Positions 36,950 through 46,373 of a DNA stretch of 54,281 bases are shown here, in pieces; the stretch's first letter is position 1; each line of letters starts with the position of its first letter. A program made the translations under genes and the position numbers. The DNA is from Singulisphaera sp. GP187. GTDB lineage: Bacteria; Planctomycetota; Planctomycetia; Gemmatales; Gemmataceae. The DNA lies in NCBI GenBank assembly GCA_945868575.1, contig CAMBMH010000007.1, positions 1 to 54,281 on the forward strand, written 5' to 3'. The notes beneath the pieces were generated by a model. The model did no database searches and was not told the origin of the DNA. It saw only the letters and a list, made by a program, of their open reading frames with translations.

Positions 36950-38214
36950 GGCCATTCCCTGACCTCGGCTGCAGCTTTGTGAATCAGGGGATCAATTATG
37001 GTCGCCGCTGCCTTGTTGAACGATTCGCCATGGGCGTTGAACAGGACGCACCAGATCAGGCCGTCATGCCGTCGAACCAATAGTGACGAGGTTCCGGGAA
37101 GCAGACCGGTGTGCCACGCATTGAATTTACCCTTGGATACATCGCGCACCTGAAATCCCAAACCATACCAGGACGCCGGAGGTTTCTCATCCTTTTTGAG
37201 CGGGATCTCGTTCGGGCGGGCATAAATCGCCGCTACAGAAGCTTTGGTCAATCGCCCCTCTTCGCCCGGGTGATCCATGATCCGGGCAAACCGGACCATA
37301 TCTTCTGCTGATGCGATCCACCCCCCATGGGCATCGAGCGATTCCTGATACCAGGATCCATATTGCCTTGGCACAAGTTCAAATGGGGGAAACACCGACT
37401 TTTGTTTGCGGTTTTCGGAATCGTAATAGTCGGATTCGGTCGGATAGCGGTCCCCGGCAAGGGATCGCCCGATCTTCATGGTTTTGGCGCCCAGGGGCAT
37501 CAAAACCAATCTTTTCACGGCCGCTTCATAGGCCTCGCCGGTTACCTTTTCGATCACCCTGCCCAAAACGCAATACCCAAAATTGGAGTAGACATACTTT
37601 GCGCCCGGATCAAAATCGAGCGGCTTCCCCAGCATGTTGCGGATGATGACATCAGTCGTTGCGGGTGGTGGCGATTTGGCATGTTCGGCAAAAATGATCG
37701 AACGGAACATCGGATCAAACGATTTGCTCCGATCGAATCCGGCTGTGTGATGGAGAAGATGCTTCAGGGTGATTTTTCCCCAACGCGAATCCATTATTTC
37801 GCCATCGAATGGTTTTTGGCCAATGTGTTTGAGAACCGGATCATCTAGCTGGATCTTCCCATCCTCGGCCAGTTTGACAATCGCCATAGCAGTGACCGGT
37901 TTGGATAAACTTGCGATCCTTAAAAGCGTTTGAGGGCGCATCGGCTCCCCGGCCAGTCCCTTCTCCTCGTCCGGATTGACCGCCCAACCAAACCCCGCGG
38001 AATAGACAATCCGGTCTTCCCGGATGACCGCCAGGGTTGCTCCAGGGATCTTGTGTTCCTTGAGAAACGACTGCATCAAATTGTCAAAAGGCTCAAGGCG
38101 GGGATCGGGTTTGCCCACCCTGGGGAGATTTCCTTTCCCATCCTGGCCCCTAATATCAGAGATTCCCCCAAAAGATCCCAAAAAACAAAGCCAAAAAACA
38201 AAAGAACGGATCAT
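36898..38214 (-). CDS. Secreted beta-lactamase-fold serine hydrolase
   Basis: This 438-residue protein has a signal peptide (about 1-22) and the class C beta-lactamase/esterase fold. The SxxK nucleophile is Ser102-Leu-Ser-Lys105 (RIASLSKPVTAMA), the YxN motif is Tyr209-Ser-Asn211 (KYVYSNFGYCVLG), and WHTGLLPG near residue 373 supplies the third motif. Secreted relatives act as esterases, D-aminopeptidases or peptidoglycan-modifying enzymes, so antibiotic resistance should not be assumed. Its 3' end overlaps the 3' end of the M48 gene on the other strand. Confidence 0.93.
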   Translation of the reverse strand: MIRSFVFWLCFLGSFGGISDIRGQDGKGNLPRVGKPDPRLEPFDNLMQSFLKEHKIPGATLAVIREDRIVYSAGFGWAVNPDEEKGLAGEPMRPQTLLRIASLSKPVTAMAIVKLAEDGKIQLDDPVLKHIGQKPFDGEIMDSRWGKITLKHLLHHTAGFDRSKSFDPMFRSIIFAEHAKSPPPATTDVIIRNMLGKPLDFDPGAKYVYSNFGYCVLGRVIEKVTGEAYEAAVKRLVLMPLGAKTMKIGRSLAGDRYPTESDYYDSENRKQKSVFPPFELVPRQYGSWYQESLDAHGGWIASAEDMVRFARIMDHPGEEGRLTKASVAAIYARPNEIPLKKDEKPPASWYGLGFQVRDVSKGKFNAWHTGLLPGTSSLLVRRHDGLIWCVLFNAHGESFNKAAATIIDPLIHKAAAEVREWPQAGEVPSGTRAVESGF

Positions 38215-38294
38215 TGGCAGTTTCTCCCGATGTCCTCCATCCTATCTGGTCCCCGATTGGAATAAAATGAAAACAACCGACCAGGAACCGACCC

Positions 38295-39026
38295 ATGTTC
38301 ATGTCCTTTGACCCGCTTTACTTTTTGTTTTTGGCCCCTGCGATGCTTTTGGGTTTTTGGGCCCAGATGCGTGTGAAAACCGCCTATTCCCAAGCTAGTT
38401 TGATCCCAGCATCCTCGGGTTACACAGGCGCCCAAACCGCCCGGCACCTTCTGGATAGCCAGGGTTTAAATCATGTGGCGGTTGAACCGGTCGCCGGTTA
38501 CTTGAGTGATCATTACGACCCAACGAGTCGAACCCTTCGCTTGAGTGATGGGGTGTACGACAGCAATTCCATCGCCGCTTTGGGTATTGCCGCCCACGAA
38601 GCTGGTCACGCACTCCAACACGCCCAAAACGACCCAATGCTCATGGCGCGAAACGCGATTGTCCCCCTGGCAGGGATCGGCTCCAACCTTGGCTGGATCA
38701 TGATCACCATTGGTTTTGCATTGGCCATGGCACATTCCCGGTTGGGTCAGCCGATTGCGCTTTTGGGAATCGCCATTTTTTCCATGACGGTGGTGTTTCA
38801 ATTGGTCAATTTGCCGGTGGAATTTGACGCCAGCCGTCGCGCCCGCAAAGCCCTTTTGCAATACGGCCTGGTTCAACAAAGCGAAGACGCCCTTGTGGGC
38901 AATGTGCTTGGGGCGGCTGCCTGGACCTATGTCGCGGCGACTTTGAGTTCCGCTTCCCAACTCCTCTATTTTTTGGTTCGTCTGGCCATGCTGAACCAAT
39001 CCGATCGGGACAGGGACCGTTATTAG
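38295..39026 (+). CDS. YugP-type membrane zinc metallopeptidase
   Basis: This 243-residue protein belongs to the zinc peptidase family of YugP (Zn_peptidase_2). An N-terminal membrane segment (about 8-25) is followed by a conserved region with YLSDHYDPTSRTLRLSDGVY and the zinc site AAHEAGHALQHAQ at about 97-109. Further membrane segments follow at about 117-160. It might process membrane proteins. It starts 80 bases after the divergent serine hydrolase gene. AGGA lies nine bases before ATG 38295; ATG 38301 is another option. Confidence 0.93.
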   Translation: MFMSFDPLYFLFLAPAMLLGFWAQMRVKTAYSQASLIPASSGYTGAQTARHLLDSQGLNHVAVEPVAGYLSDHYDPTSRTLRLSDGVYDSNSIAALGIAAHEAGHALQHAQNDPMLMARNAIVPLAGIGSNLGWIMITIGFALAMAHSRLGQPIALLGIAIFSMTVVFQLVNLPVEFDASRRARKALLQYGLVQQSEDALVGNVLGAAAWTYVAATLSSASQLLYFLVRLAMLNQSDRDRDRY

Positions 39027-39102
39027 GGTCCAAAAGGTTTAGGGTTTCCAGGGAATTCCCCTCCAGTCCCCCACGATCATTGACTCTCCATCGGGGATTA
39101 GC

Positions 39103-39131
39103 TTGAGCGAGCCTGCTTATGGGGTTATAAT
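39103..39131 (+). promoter_or_regulatory. Sigma-70-like promoter of the PSCyt/DUF1501 operon
   Basis: TTGAGC (39103-39108) and TATAAT (39126-39131) are separated by 17 bases, the optimal spacing, with a perfect -10. Transcription would start near 39138, leaving a leader of about 115 bases before ATG 39253. Confidence 0.6.
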
Positions 39132-39252
39132 AATCTTGCTCCCCTTTTGTTTGATGCAGGTTTGCCCGGTCAAACCTTCCACAGAGGGGTCCATCGGATC
39201 CTCACCGGTGGTCAAAGCTTTCCCAGGTTGAAAAGTCCGAAGTGGGTGGCCC

Positions 39253-42200
39253 ATGAATTCCCGGTCCCGTTTTTCGTTGGGTTGCGTGATTTGTGGCCTC
39301 ATATTGGCACTTTGCGCGATTGGTTCCCCTGGTTTTGAAGCGACCCCCGCCCCGGCTGCAAAACCTGTGGCGCCAACGGCCCCGACGCCCCCACAAAAGC
39401 TCGAATACAATCGGGATATTCGGCCGATATTTGCCGAAACCTGCTTTGCATGTCATGGCCCAGACAGCGCCTCCCGCAAGGCGGATTTGCGCCTTGATCG
39501 GCGTGACGCCGCGATCCAATCGGGTACACTCGTCCCTGGCAAACCCGATGAAAGCGAAATCATCACGCGTCTTTTTGAGACCGAAGCCTCGAAGATCATG
39601 CCTCCCCCGGCCAGTCACAAAGTTCTCACTCCCAAACAAAAACAGACTCTGAAGGATTGGGTCGCCCAGGGGGCCGAATATCAGCTTCACTGGTCGTTCC
39701 TTGCCCCCAAGCCCCCCACTTTGCCTGTGGTGAAGAACAAAAACTGGGTCAGAAACCCGATTGACCAGTTCATTCTTGCGGGCCTCGAAGCCAATGGTCT
39801 CGCTCCCGCTCCCGAATCGGACAAGCGAACCATTGCTCGCCGCGTGAGCCTTGATCTCAATGGGTTACCTCCCGAGCCCGCCATGGTTGAGGAATTTGTC
39901 GCGGATACCTCTCCTAACGCTTATGAAAAATATGTTGACCGCCTTTTGGCCCGCCCCCAATGGGGCGAACATCGGGGACGCTATTGGCTTGATGCCGCCC
40001 GCTACGCTGACAGCCACGGTATCCATTTTGACAACTTTCGTGAAATGTGGAGCTATCGCGAATGGGTGATTCGGGCCCTCAACAACAACATGCCCTTCAA
40101 CCAGTTCACCCTGGAGCAGCTTGCGGGGGACTTGCTGACCGATTCATCGCTCGATCAAAAGATCGCGACCGGATTCAACCGCTGCAATATCACCACCAGC
40201 GAAGGCGGGGCGATCTCGGAAGAATATCTGGTCCTTTATGCGCGCGACCGGACTGAGACCACCGCCCAGGTGTTCCTTGGTCTGACCGCTGGATGCGCGG
40301 TCTGCCACGACCACAAATTCGACCCCATCAGTATGAAAGACTTTTACTCCCTGTCGGCGTTTTTCAACAATACGACCCAAGCTGCAATGGACGGCAACGC
40401 CAAAGACACGCCTCCCATCATCCCTGTCCCCAAAGCCGAGGATCGCGATCTTTGGTCCAAGGTTATCAAGGATCTCGAAAGCGCCAAAAAGCTTGCGGCT
40501 TCGGGAAAAAAAGAGGCGCAACCACGCTTTGACAAATGGCTCGCCTCCGTAAAGGTTGATGACCTGCGCCAAAAACTGCCCACCAGTGGTCTTGCGATTC
40601 ACGCACCATTTAATGAAGGAAAAGGTAACACCGTGGAAATCACGGTCGCGGGCAAACCACGCAAAGTCGAGGCGACCGGGACCACATGGGTGGCGGAAAA
40701 AGGAAAATCGCAAAAGGAACTTTCATTCAAAACTCCCGGAGGTATTTCCCTCCCGGATGTGGCAGATTTCGAGCGTGACCAGAAATTCTCTTTCGGTGCC
40801 TGGGTTTATGTTCCCCGAGGCATCACCTATGGCGCGATCTTCGCCAAAATGGAGCCCGCCCCCGCACACCGTGGTTGGGACCTCTGGTTTGAGAATGGCC
40901 GCATCGGCTCCCACCTCGTCTCCACCTGGCCCACCAACACCATCAAAGTCATCAGCAAACAATCGGTCAACCAGGGCACCTGGCACCATGTCTTCCTAAC
41001 CTATGATGGATCTTCCAAAGCCGAAGGGGTCCGGATTTTCCTGGATGGCATCCTTCAGGAAACAGAGATAGCAAACAACACCCTGACGCAGTCGCTAAAG
41101 TCCAAAGTTCCTCTCCGCTTTGCCCGCCGCGATGTCGCCGAGGCACTCCCCAACATCCGCCTGGCTGATGTCCGGATCTATGACCGAACCCTTTCCACCG
41201 AAGAAGTCGCGAATTTGGGGAAACTATCCAAAGTGATCGAGCTCCTCGCCAAGGATGCCAAAGACAGAAAACCCGAAGAAAAGAACGAACTATTTGATTG
41301 GTGGATGGCATCGCTCGATGCCCCATCGATGGAAATAGCCAGGAAGGTCGAGTCTCTTGATCGCCAGGAAAAAGAGATCCGCGCCCGGGGTACCATCGCC
41401 CACATCATGGTCGAAAAATCGATGGAAGCCCAGGCTTTCATTCTGGCCCGTGGCGAATACGACAAGCGCAAGGACCCAGTCAAAGCTTCCACTCCGGAAG
41501 TCCTTCATCCCATGCCCAAGGACCTCCCCAAAAACCGGTTGGGGCTGGCCCAATGGATCCTTCAGGATGGAAATCCCCTTACCGACCGCGTGACCGTCAA
41601 CCGCTTCTGGCAGGAAGTCTTCGGCAACGGCATTGTTCGCACCGCGGGCGATTTTGGCATTACGGGTGAGCTTCCTAGCCATCCCGAACTTCTCGATTTC
41701 CTCGCGCTCGATTTCCGCGACAAAAAGTACGACATCAAGGCTTTCTTCAAGATGATTGTCACCTCCGCCACCTACCGCCAGGCGGCACTCAGTACCCCGG
41801 AAAAACTGGTCAAAGACCCTGCGAACAAACTCCTCAGCCGTGGCCCCCGGTTCCGCATGGATGCCGAGATGATCCGTGACAATGCCTTGGCCTCGAGCGG
41901 TCTGCTTGTTCAAAAGATCGGCGGGCCAAGCGTGAAACCCTACATGCCCGAAGGTGTGTGGGAAGCGGTCGCAATGATCGGAAGCAACACCAGGGACTAC
42001 CTCGCCGATTCGGGGGAAAACCTCTATCGGCGAAGCATGTACACCTTCTGGAAACGCTCGGCGCCTCCCGCAAGCATGGAGATCTTCAACGCCCCCAACC
42101 GGGAAACCTGCACAGTACGCCGTGAAAGGACAAACACCCCGCTCCAGGCCCTCGTGACCCTCAACGATGTGCAATTTGTGGAGGCAGCCCGCGTTCTCGC

Positions 42201-42480
42201 CCAAAAGTCGATCCTCGAAAGCGGCCAAACCGACACAGGCCGTCTTAACCAGATGACACTTCGCCTTCTGGCTCGCGAACTCAAACCCGCCGAACGAGAA
42301 GTGGTGCTCGCGGAGTTGAATGGTCTGGTGAGTCACTATAAGTCCCGCCCGGATGACGCGAAAAAGCTCATCACCGTTGGCGAATCCAAACCCGATCCCA
42401 AGGTGGATCCAGCGCTGTTGGCCTCGTGGACCATGGTGGCCAATTCGCTTATGAACCTCGACGAATTTTTGTGCAAATAA
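39253..42480 (+). CDS. PSCyt1-PSCyt2-LamG-PSD1 secreted cytochrome-like protein
   Basis: This 1075-residue exported protein has a signal peptide (about 7-24), then a Pro/Ala linker. A PSCyt1 domain with heme motif CFACHG (Cys64) starts near residue 50 and DUF1549/PSCyt2 near 165, containing CAVCHDHKFDPI (Cys348). A LamG/concanavalin-like domain (about 450-650, FSFGAWVYVPRGITYGAIFA, GTWHHVFLTYDGS) is inserted before DUF1553/PSD1 (about 760-1060). LamG domains bind carbohydrate or protein, so a polymer-binding role is likely. The DUF1501 gene follows after 32 bases. It has the full form of the module; the pair at 1773-5980 lacks the PSCyt1 domain. The reaction is unknown. Confidence 0.95.
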   Translation: MNSRSRFSLGCVICGLILALCAIGSPGFEATPAPAAKPVAPTAPTPPQKLEYNRDIRPIFAETCFACHGPDSASRKADLRLDRRDAAIQSGTLVPGKPDESEIITRLFETEASKIMPPPASHKVLTPKQKQTLKDWVAQGAEYQLHWSFLAPKPPTLPVVKNKNWVRNPIDQFILAGLEANGLAPAPESDKRTIARRVSLDLNGLPPEPAMVEEFVADTSPNAYEKYVDRLLARPQWGEHRGRYWLDAARYADSHGIHFDNFREMWSYREWVIRALNNNMPFNQFTLEQLAGDLLTDSSLDQKIATGFNRCNITTSEGGAISEEYLVLYARDRTETTAQVFLGLTAGCAVCHDHKFDPISMKDFYSLSAFFNNTTQAAMDGNAKDTPPIIPVPKAEDRDLWSKVIKDLESAKKLAASGKKEAQPRFDKWLASVKVDDLRQKLPTSGLAIHAPFNEGKGNTVEITVAGKPRKVEATGTTWVAEKGKSQKELSFKTPGGISLPDVADFERDQKFSFGAWVYVPRGITYGAIFAKMEPAPAHRGWDLWFENGRIGSHLVSTWPTNTIKVISKQSVNQGTWHHVFLTYDGSSKAEGVRIFLDGILQETEIANNTLTQSLKSKVPLRFARRDVAEALPNIRLADVRIYDRTLSTEEVANLGKLSKVIELLAKDAKDRKPEEKNELFDWWMASLDAPSMEIARKVESLDRQEKEIRARGTIAHIMVEKSMEAQAFILARGEYDKRKDPVKASTPEVLHPMPKDLPKNRLGLAQWILQDGNPLTDRVTVNRFWQEVFGNGIVRTAGDFGITGELPSHPELLDFLALDFRDKKYDIKAFFKMIVTSATYRQAALSTPEKLVKDPANKLLSRGPRFRMDAEMIRDNALASSGLLVQKIGGPSVKPYMPEGVWEAVAMIGSNTRDYLADSGENLYRRSMYTFWKRSAPPASMEIFNAPNRETCTVRRERTNTPLQALVTLNDVQFVEAARVLAQKSILESGQTDTGRLNQMTLRLLARELKPAEREVVLAELNGLVSHYKSRPDDAKKLITVGESKPDPKVDPALLASWTMVANSLMNLDEFLCK

Positions 42481-42512
42481 GAGATCCGCAGAAACCACCA
42501 GGAACCAGGATC

Positions 42513-44012
42513 ATGAAACTCTCCAATATTGGACAGGAACTGACCCGCGAACGCGGGCTCAACCTTACCCGGCGAATGTTCTTCCAAAAGGGATCCAACG
42601 CCATGGGCTGGGCCGCGCTTGCGGGCCTGATGGCCGAAAACGCGAACGGGGCGGACAAACCCGCCGCCGGAAATGGCGACCCCGCTGCCTTGGCCGAACA
42701 GGCGATGACCCACTTCGCGCCGAAAGCCAAGCATGTGATCTATTTGCACATGGTTGGCGGCCCTCCCCAGATGGACCTCTTTGACTACAAACCCAAAATG
42801 GCCGAGTGGTACGACAAGGATCTTCCCGAATCGATCCGCCGCGGTCAGCGCCTGACCACCATGACCTCGGGCCAGGCCCGTTTCCCCATCGCGCCTTCCC
42901 GTTACAAGTTCACCCAAAATGGCCCAAACGGGATGTGGTTCTCCGAACTGCTTCCATACAAGGCAAAAATGGCCGGCGACTGTGCTTACATTCGCTCGAT
43001 GAACACTGAGGCCATCAACCACGAACCCGCTATCACCTTCATACAGACAGGCAACCAGCTAACCGGTCGCCCGTGCCTGGGTGCCTGGAGCAGCTATGGT
43101 TTGGGCAGCCTAAACAAGAATCTCCCCACATTTGTGGTCATGGTGGCCAAGCCCACCAACACCGAACAGGTCCAGGCGATCTCCGGACGGCTTTGGCAAT
43201 CAGGCTATCTTCCCGGCGAACACGCAGGCGTAAGCTTCCGCAGCGCAGGCGATCCGATCCTTTACATCAACAATCCCCCAGGAGTGGACAGCGCAACCAG
43301 ACGCAAAACACTCGATGGGATCAAGCGCCTTAATGAAATGACACTGGGAGACCTGGGAGACCCCGAAACCCTCACCCGCATCCAGCAATATGAAATGGCA
43401 TACCGGATGCAGACGAGTGTTCCGGAGCTGACCGATATCAACAGTGAACCGGAATCGACTTTCAAGCTCTATGGCGAAGCCGCCAAAAAACCCGGTTCTT
43501 TCGCCAATACAGCCCTCATGGCGCGAAGACTGGTGGAACGGGGCGTCCGCTTCGTTCAGGTGTATCACAACAACTGGGACACCCACGCCAATGTCGCGGG
43601 GCGACTGCCCGATCAGTGTCGCGATGTCGACCAACCTTGTTATGCCCTGATTCAGGATCTCAAAAGAAAAGGAATGTTTGAAAACACCCTGGTGATCTGG
43701 GGTGGGGAATTTGGACGGACGATCTACTCCCAGGGTGGGGTTTCCAAGACCAATTATGGTCGCGATCACCACCCGCGTTGCTTCACCATGTGGATGGCCG
43801 GAGGCGGCATCAAGGGTGGTGTGGTCCACGGCGAAACCGACGACTTCAGCTATAACATCGTCAAGGATCCTGTCCATCTGCGCGATTTCCACGCGACCAT
43901 GCTCAAGCTTTTGGGATTCGACCACGAACGCTTCAGCTATCGCTATCAGGGCCTCGACCAGCGCCTGACCGGTGTCGAGAAAGCCAATGTCATCAAGCAA
44001 CTTCTTGCCTGA
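42513..44012 (+). CDS. DUF1501 family exported protein
   Basis: This 499-residue protein starts with an export signal of twin-arginine type (LTRRMFFQKGSNAMGWAALA, about 19-38). The DUF1501 core has VIYLHMVGGPPQMDLFDYKP near residue 75, VIWGGEFGRTIYSQGG near 395, and the C-terminal DFHATMLKLLGFDHERFSYR. It is the operon partner of the PSCyt1-PSCyt2-LamG-PSD1 gene 32 bases upstream and a paralogue of the protein at 4529. ATG 42513 begins the signal; the frame is open to 42426 inside the previous gene. A bidirectional terminator follows. The reaction is not known. Confidence 0.94.
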   Translation: MKLSNIGQELTRERGLNLTRRMFFQKGSNAMGWAALAGLMAENANGADKPAAGNGDPAALAEQAMTHFAPKAKHVIYLHMVGGPPQMDLFDYKPKMAEWYDKDLPESIRRGQRLTTMTSGQARFPIAPSRYKFTQNGPNGMWFSELLPYKAKMAGDCAYIRSMNTEAINHEPAITFIQTGNQLTGRPCLGAWSSYGLGSLNKNLPTFVVMVAKPTNTEQVQAISGRLWQSGYLPGEHAGVSFRSAGDPILYINNPPGVDSATRRKTLDGIKRLNEMTLGDLGDPETLTRIQQYEMAYRMQTSVPELTDINSEPESTFKLYGEAAKKPGSFANTALMARRLVERGVRFVQVYHNNWDTHANVAGRLPDQCRDVDQPCYALIQDLKRKGMFENTLVIWGGEFGRTIYSQGGVSKTNYGRDHHPRCFTMWMAGGGIKGGVVHGETDDFSYNIVKDPVHLRDFHATMLKLLGFDHERFSYRYQGLDQRLTGVEKANVIKQLLA

Positions 44013-44076
44013 TGCCTTTAAACAATCGGACCAAAAAAGACTTTGGAACCGATATTGGAATGCGCAAACGAATAAA

Positions 44077-44107
44077 AAAAGGGCGACCCATTATGGGCCG
44101 CCCTTTT
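44077..44107. terminator. Bidirectional terminator between convergent genes
   Basis: AAAAGGGCG (44077-44085) pairs with CGCCCTTTT (44099-44107), with an inner CCCA/TGGG stem. A-tract and T-tract flank it, so it can stop both the DUF1501 operon and the minus-strand copper monooxygenase-like gene. Confidence 0.9.
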
Positions 44108-44144
44108 GCTTTTCGCAAAATTCCTTCACACCATAATTACGATT

Positions 44145-45929
44145 CTACTCGTAGTAATAGTCCACAAAACCGATCATCATCTCTTCCCAGGTCATATTGC
44201 CCCAGCGGATTTCCTTCTTGGGATCAGGATTGGCGGGGTTGCCCGCAGAGTTGTCAAAGTGTGCGGTGCACTCGATCGAGGCGCCAGCGGGCACCTTGAG
44301 GAATTGCCCAAGGTGATAGCTCTCCTGCCAGTTGAAGTCGTAACGGGGCACGCGGAGCAGGCTGGTTCGCTCCTTCTCGGAGGATACCAGGTCGATAGCA
44401 AAATCCTTGCCCCGCAGGTGCATGTGTGGGGAGTAGGAGATGATCACGGCGTTCTTGTCGAACTTACTGATCGATTTGACCTCGAAATTCGGGTCTTCAG
44501 GCGGAATACGCAAGCGCATGTTCGCAATGGAGCGGGTTCGAATCTCGTGTTTGGGCGCGTCCTTGGCATAGAGCACTCCAACACAGGAACGATCAACCGC
44601 TTCCTTGCCGTTGGGGGTGTAGTGCATTTCAAATAGCAATTTGGAGCCCTTGGCGAGTTTCTTGGCAGAGCCTTCAGGGTAAAAAATCGGGAAGTCCCCG
44701 GGCACATATGCGCCAAGCATCAAGGCGCCAAATCCATCCGGATTTCCACGGCGACCGCCTCCACCCTGAAACGCTTCAGGAAATTTCGCCCCTGGAGGAA
44801 GCACAAAAACAATAATGTGGTGGATCTGTGCCCGTTGATCGGGGCGCACTTCGACTGCCCGTACCCAGCGATCCTCGGTCACTTCATCCTCACCAAGAAT
44901 ATATTGGTAAGGCATTCCCACCGCGCCAAAGAGATAATGCGCAGGGATTTTAACTTCTTTACTCATGCGGTAAACCTGGTCAGGTTTGCCCATGCGCCAG
45001 CCAATTTCTTGAACCGGGGCGACGGGAGCCTTGGTCATATCCCCTTCAGGACAGTCCGCATCGATCCATTCGATTAGGGTTTTGAGCTCTTTTTCCGAAA
45101 GACGCCGATCGTTGACAAAATGCCCGGCGGTGTTATTCGCATGCCAAGGGGGCATAACCTTGGTTTGGACAACCTCGCGAATCATATCGGTCCAGGCAAG
45201 AGTCTCCTTGAGACTGGTTAGCGGAAAGGGACCCGCTTCCCCTGCCCGATGACATCCCTGGCACTTACCATAAATGATGGAGGCTACATCCCCGGCCCAT
45301 GTCGGCGCGCCGAGAGCTGGCTTTTTGGTTTTGTCATGATGGGTAATCAGACAGCCTGCCGTTTTTGTCCAGGGATTTTGGACATCTTTTCCCTCGATTA
45401 CACTCTTGATTGCGTCGACCAGCTCATTGGTCGTGGGCGATTTGCGCATCACGCCCGGGGCAAATTGATCATCGATGCGACCACGATAGCGAACCTTGCC
45501 TCCCGCGTCGGTCACCACCACGCAAGGAACGCGGTCCACTGCCAGCTTGCGAGTAAGGGCCAGGTCCTTGTCATGGAGCAAAGGAATTCCCAAAGCGAGG
45601 TCTTTGGAATGCGTCGCAACCTCTTCGGGGGTGATTTCATAAGTGGTGTCCACAGCAGCCCATGTCAGACCATCTTCCTTGAACCGCACTCCCATGCGCT
45701 GGATGCTCGGAACATAATTTTGACAAACAGGGCATTGAGGCTCGAGGAAAAAGAGGACCATGGCCTTTTTGCCGCGCAAAGCGTCCGCAAACACAAAGTC
45801 GGACTTGGCCGATGGTTCGGGAAGCTTTCCCTCAAGGATCGAGCTGCCAATTGGGGGTGCGGGATCGGCGGAGAAAAGGGGCGAACCACAAATCATTAAA
45901 GCCGCATAAACAAATAACTTGCGAAACAT
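44145..45929 (-). CDS. Secreted thioredoxin-cytochrome c-copper type II monooxygenase fusion
   Basis: This 594-residue protein has a signal peptide (about 1-21). Residues about 25-180 are a redoxin domain with the CPVC active site (Cys66, Cys69). A single-heme cytochrome c domain follows, with CQGCH at 223-227 and GPFPLTSL. The C-terminal part (about 310-594) resembles copper type II, ascorbate-dependent monooxygenases: His370-His371 (QIHHIIVFVLPPG), His436 (FEMHYTPNG), HMH at 502-504 (SPHMHLRGKD), and Met584 or Met585 near the end as possible axial ligand. It might hydroxylate a small substrate with electrons passed through the heme. The ATG at 45929 has AGGGA five bases before it; the frame is open to 46022. 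Confidence 0.9.
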   Translation of the reverse strand: MFRKLFVYAALMICGSPLFSADPAPPIGSSILEGKLPEPSAKSDFVFADALRGKKAMVLFFLEPQCPVCQNYVPSIQRMGVRFKEDGLTWAAVDTTYEITPEEVATHSKDLALGIPLLHDKDLALTRKLAVDRVPCVVVTDAGGKVRYRGRIDDQFAPGVMRKSPTTNELVDAIKSVIEGKDVQNPWTKTAGCLITHHDKTKKPALGAPTWAGDVASIIYGKCQGCHRAGEAGPFPLTSLKETLAWTDMIREVVQTKVMPPWHANNTAGHFVNDRRLSEKELKTLIEWIDADCPEGDMTKAPVAPVQEIGWRMGKPDQVYRMSKEVKIPAHYLFGAVGMPYQYILGEDEVTEDRWVRAVEVRPDQRAQIHHIIVFVLPPGAKFPEAFQGGGGRRGNPDGFGALMLGAYVPGDFPIFYPEGSAKKLAKGSKLLFEMHYTPNGKEAVDRSCVGVLYAKDAPKHEIRTRSIANMRLRIPPEDPNFEVKSISKFDKNAVIISYSPHMHLRGKDFAIDLVSSEKERTSLLRVPRYDFNWQESYHLGQFLKVPAGASIECTAHFDNSAGNPANPDPKKEIRWGNMTWEEMMIGFVDYYYE

Positions 45930-46018
45930 CATATTCCCTGTCCGTTCAAGAATATCGCTAGAGAGGTCATTTCTATTATCCACATTTCTAGCTGGCCAAG
46001 GAAGACGGAATCGGATCT

Positions 46019-46300
46019 TCACACACCTTTCTCATTCCTTCCGAAAATTCGACTAATTGTTGCGATCAGGATGGAAAAAACCATGGTTCCAACACCCAAA
46101 AACAGCCCGACCACAGCTCCTACCGCCGTTCCATACCGGACTGGATCCCAGTTTTCCTTGTTTTTGATCCATCCCAAAAACAAATCTGAAACAAATTCCG
46201 GCGAAATCGATCCGATTCCTGCCCCGAACAGGCCACCAAGCACCCCCGCCAAAAGCCCACCGAAAACAATCAGGCCAAACGACTGAAGGATTTTTGGCAT
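46019..46300 (-). CDS. Small membrane protein, unknown
   Basis: This 93-residue protein has two Gly-rich membrane segments (about 8-32, LIVFGGLLAGVLGGLFGAGI, and 58-84, AVGAVVGLFLGVGTMVFSIL). No motif is recognised. It is upstream of the copper monooxygenase-like gene on the same strand and may be in its transcript. A membrane role is all that can be said. Confidence 0.65.
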   Translation of the reverse strand: MPKILQSFGLIVFGGLLAGVLGGLFGAGIGSISPEFVSDLFLGWIKNKENWDPVRYGTAVGAVVGLFLGVGTMVFSILIATISRIFGRNEKGV

Positions 46301-46373
46301 GGAGATCTAACTCGCTTTCTGGATGATTGCGTCTTCGACCGGAAAAAAATATTCTCCAAATGTATCCGAAACC

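Noticed and set aside
36898-38214. Antibiotic-resistance beta-lactamase
   Set aside because: SxxK, YxN and HxG motifs are shared with esterases and peptidases, and nothing here specifically indicates antibiotic hydrolysis.
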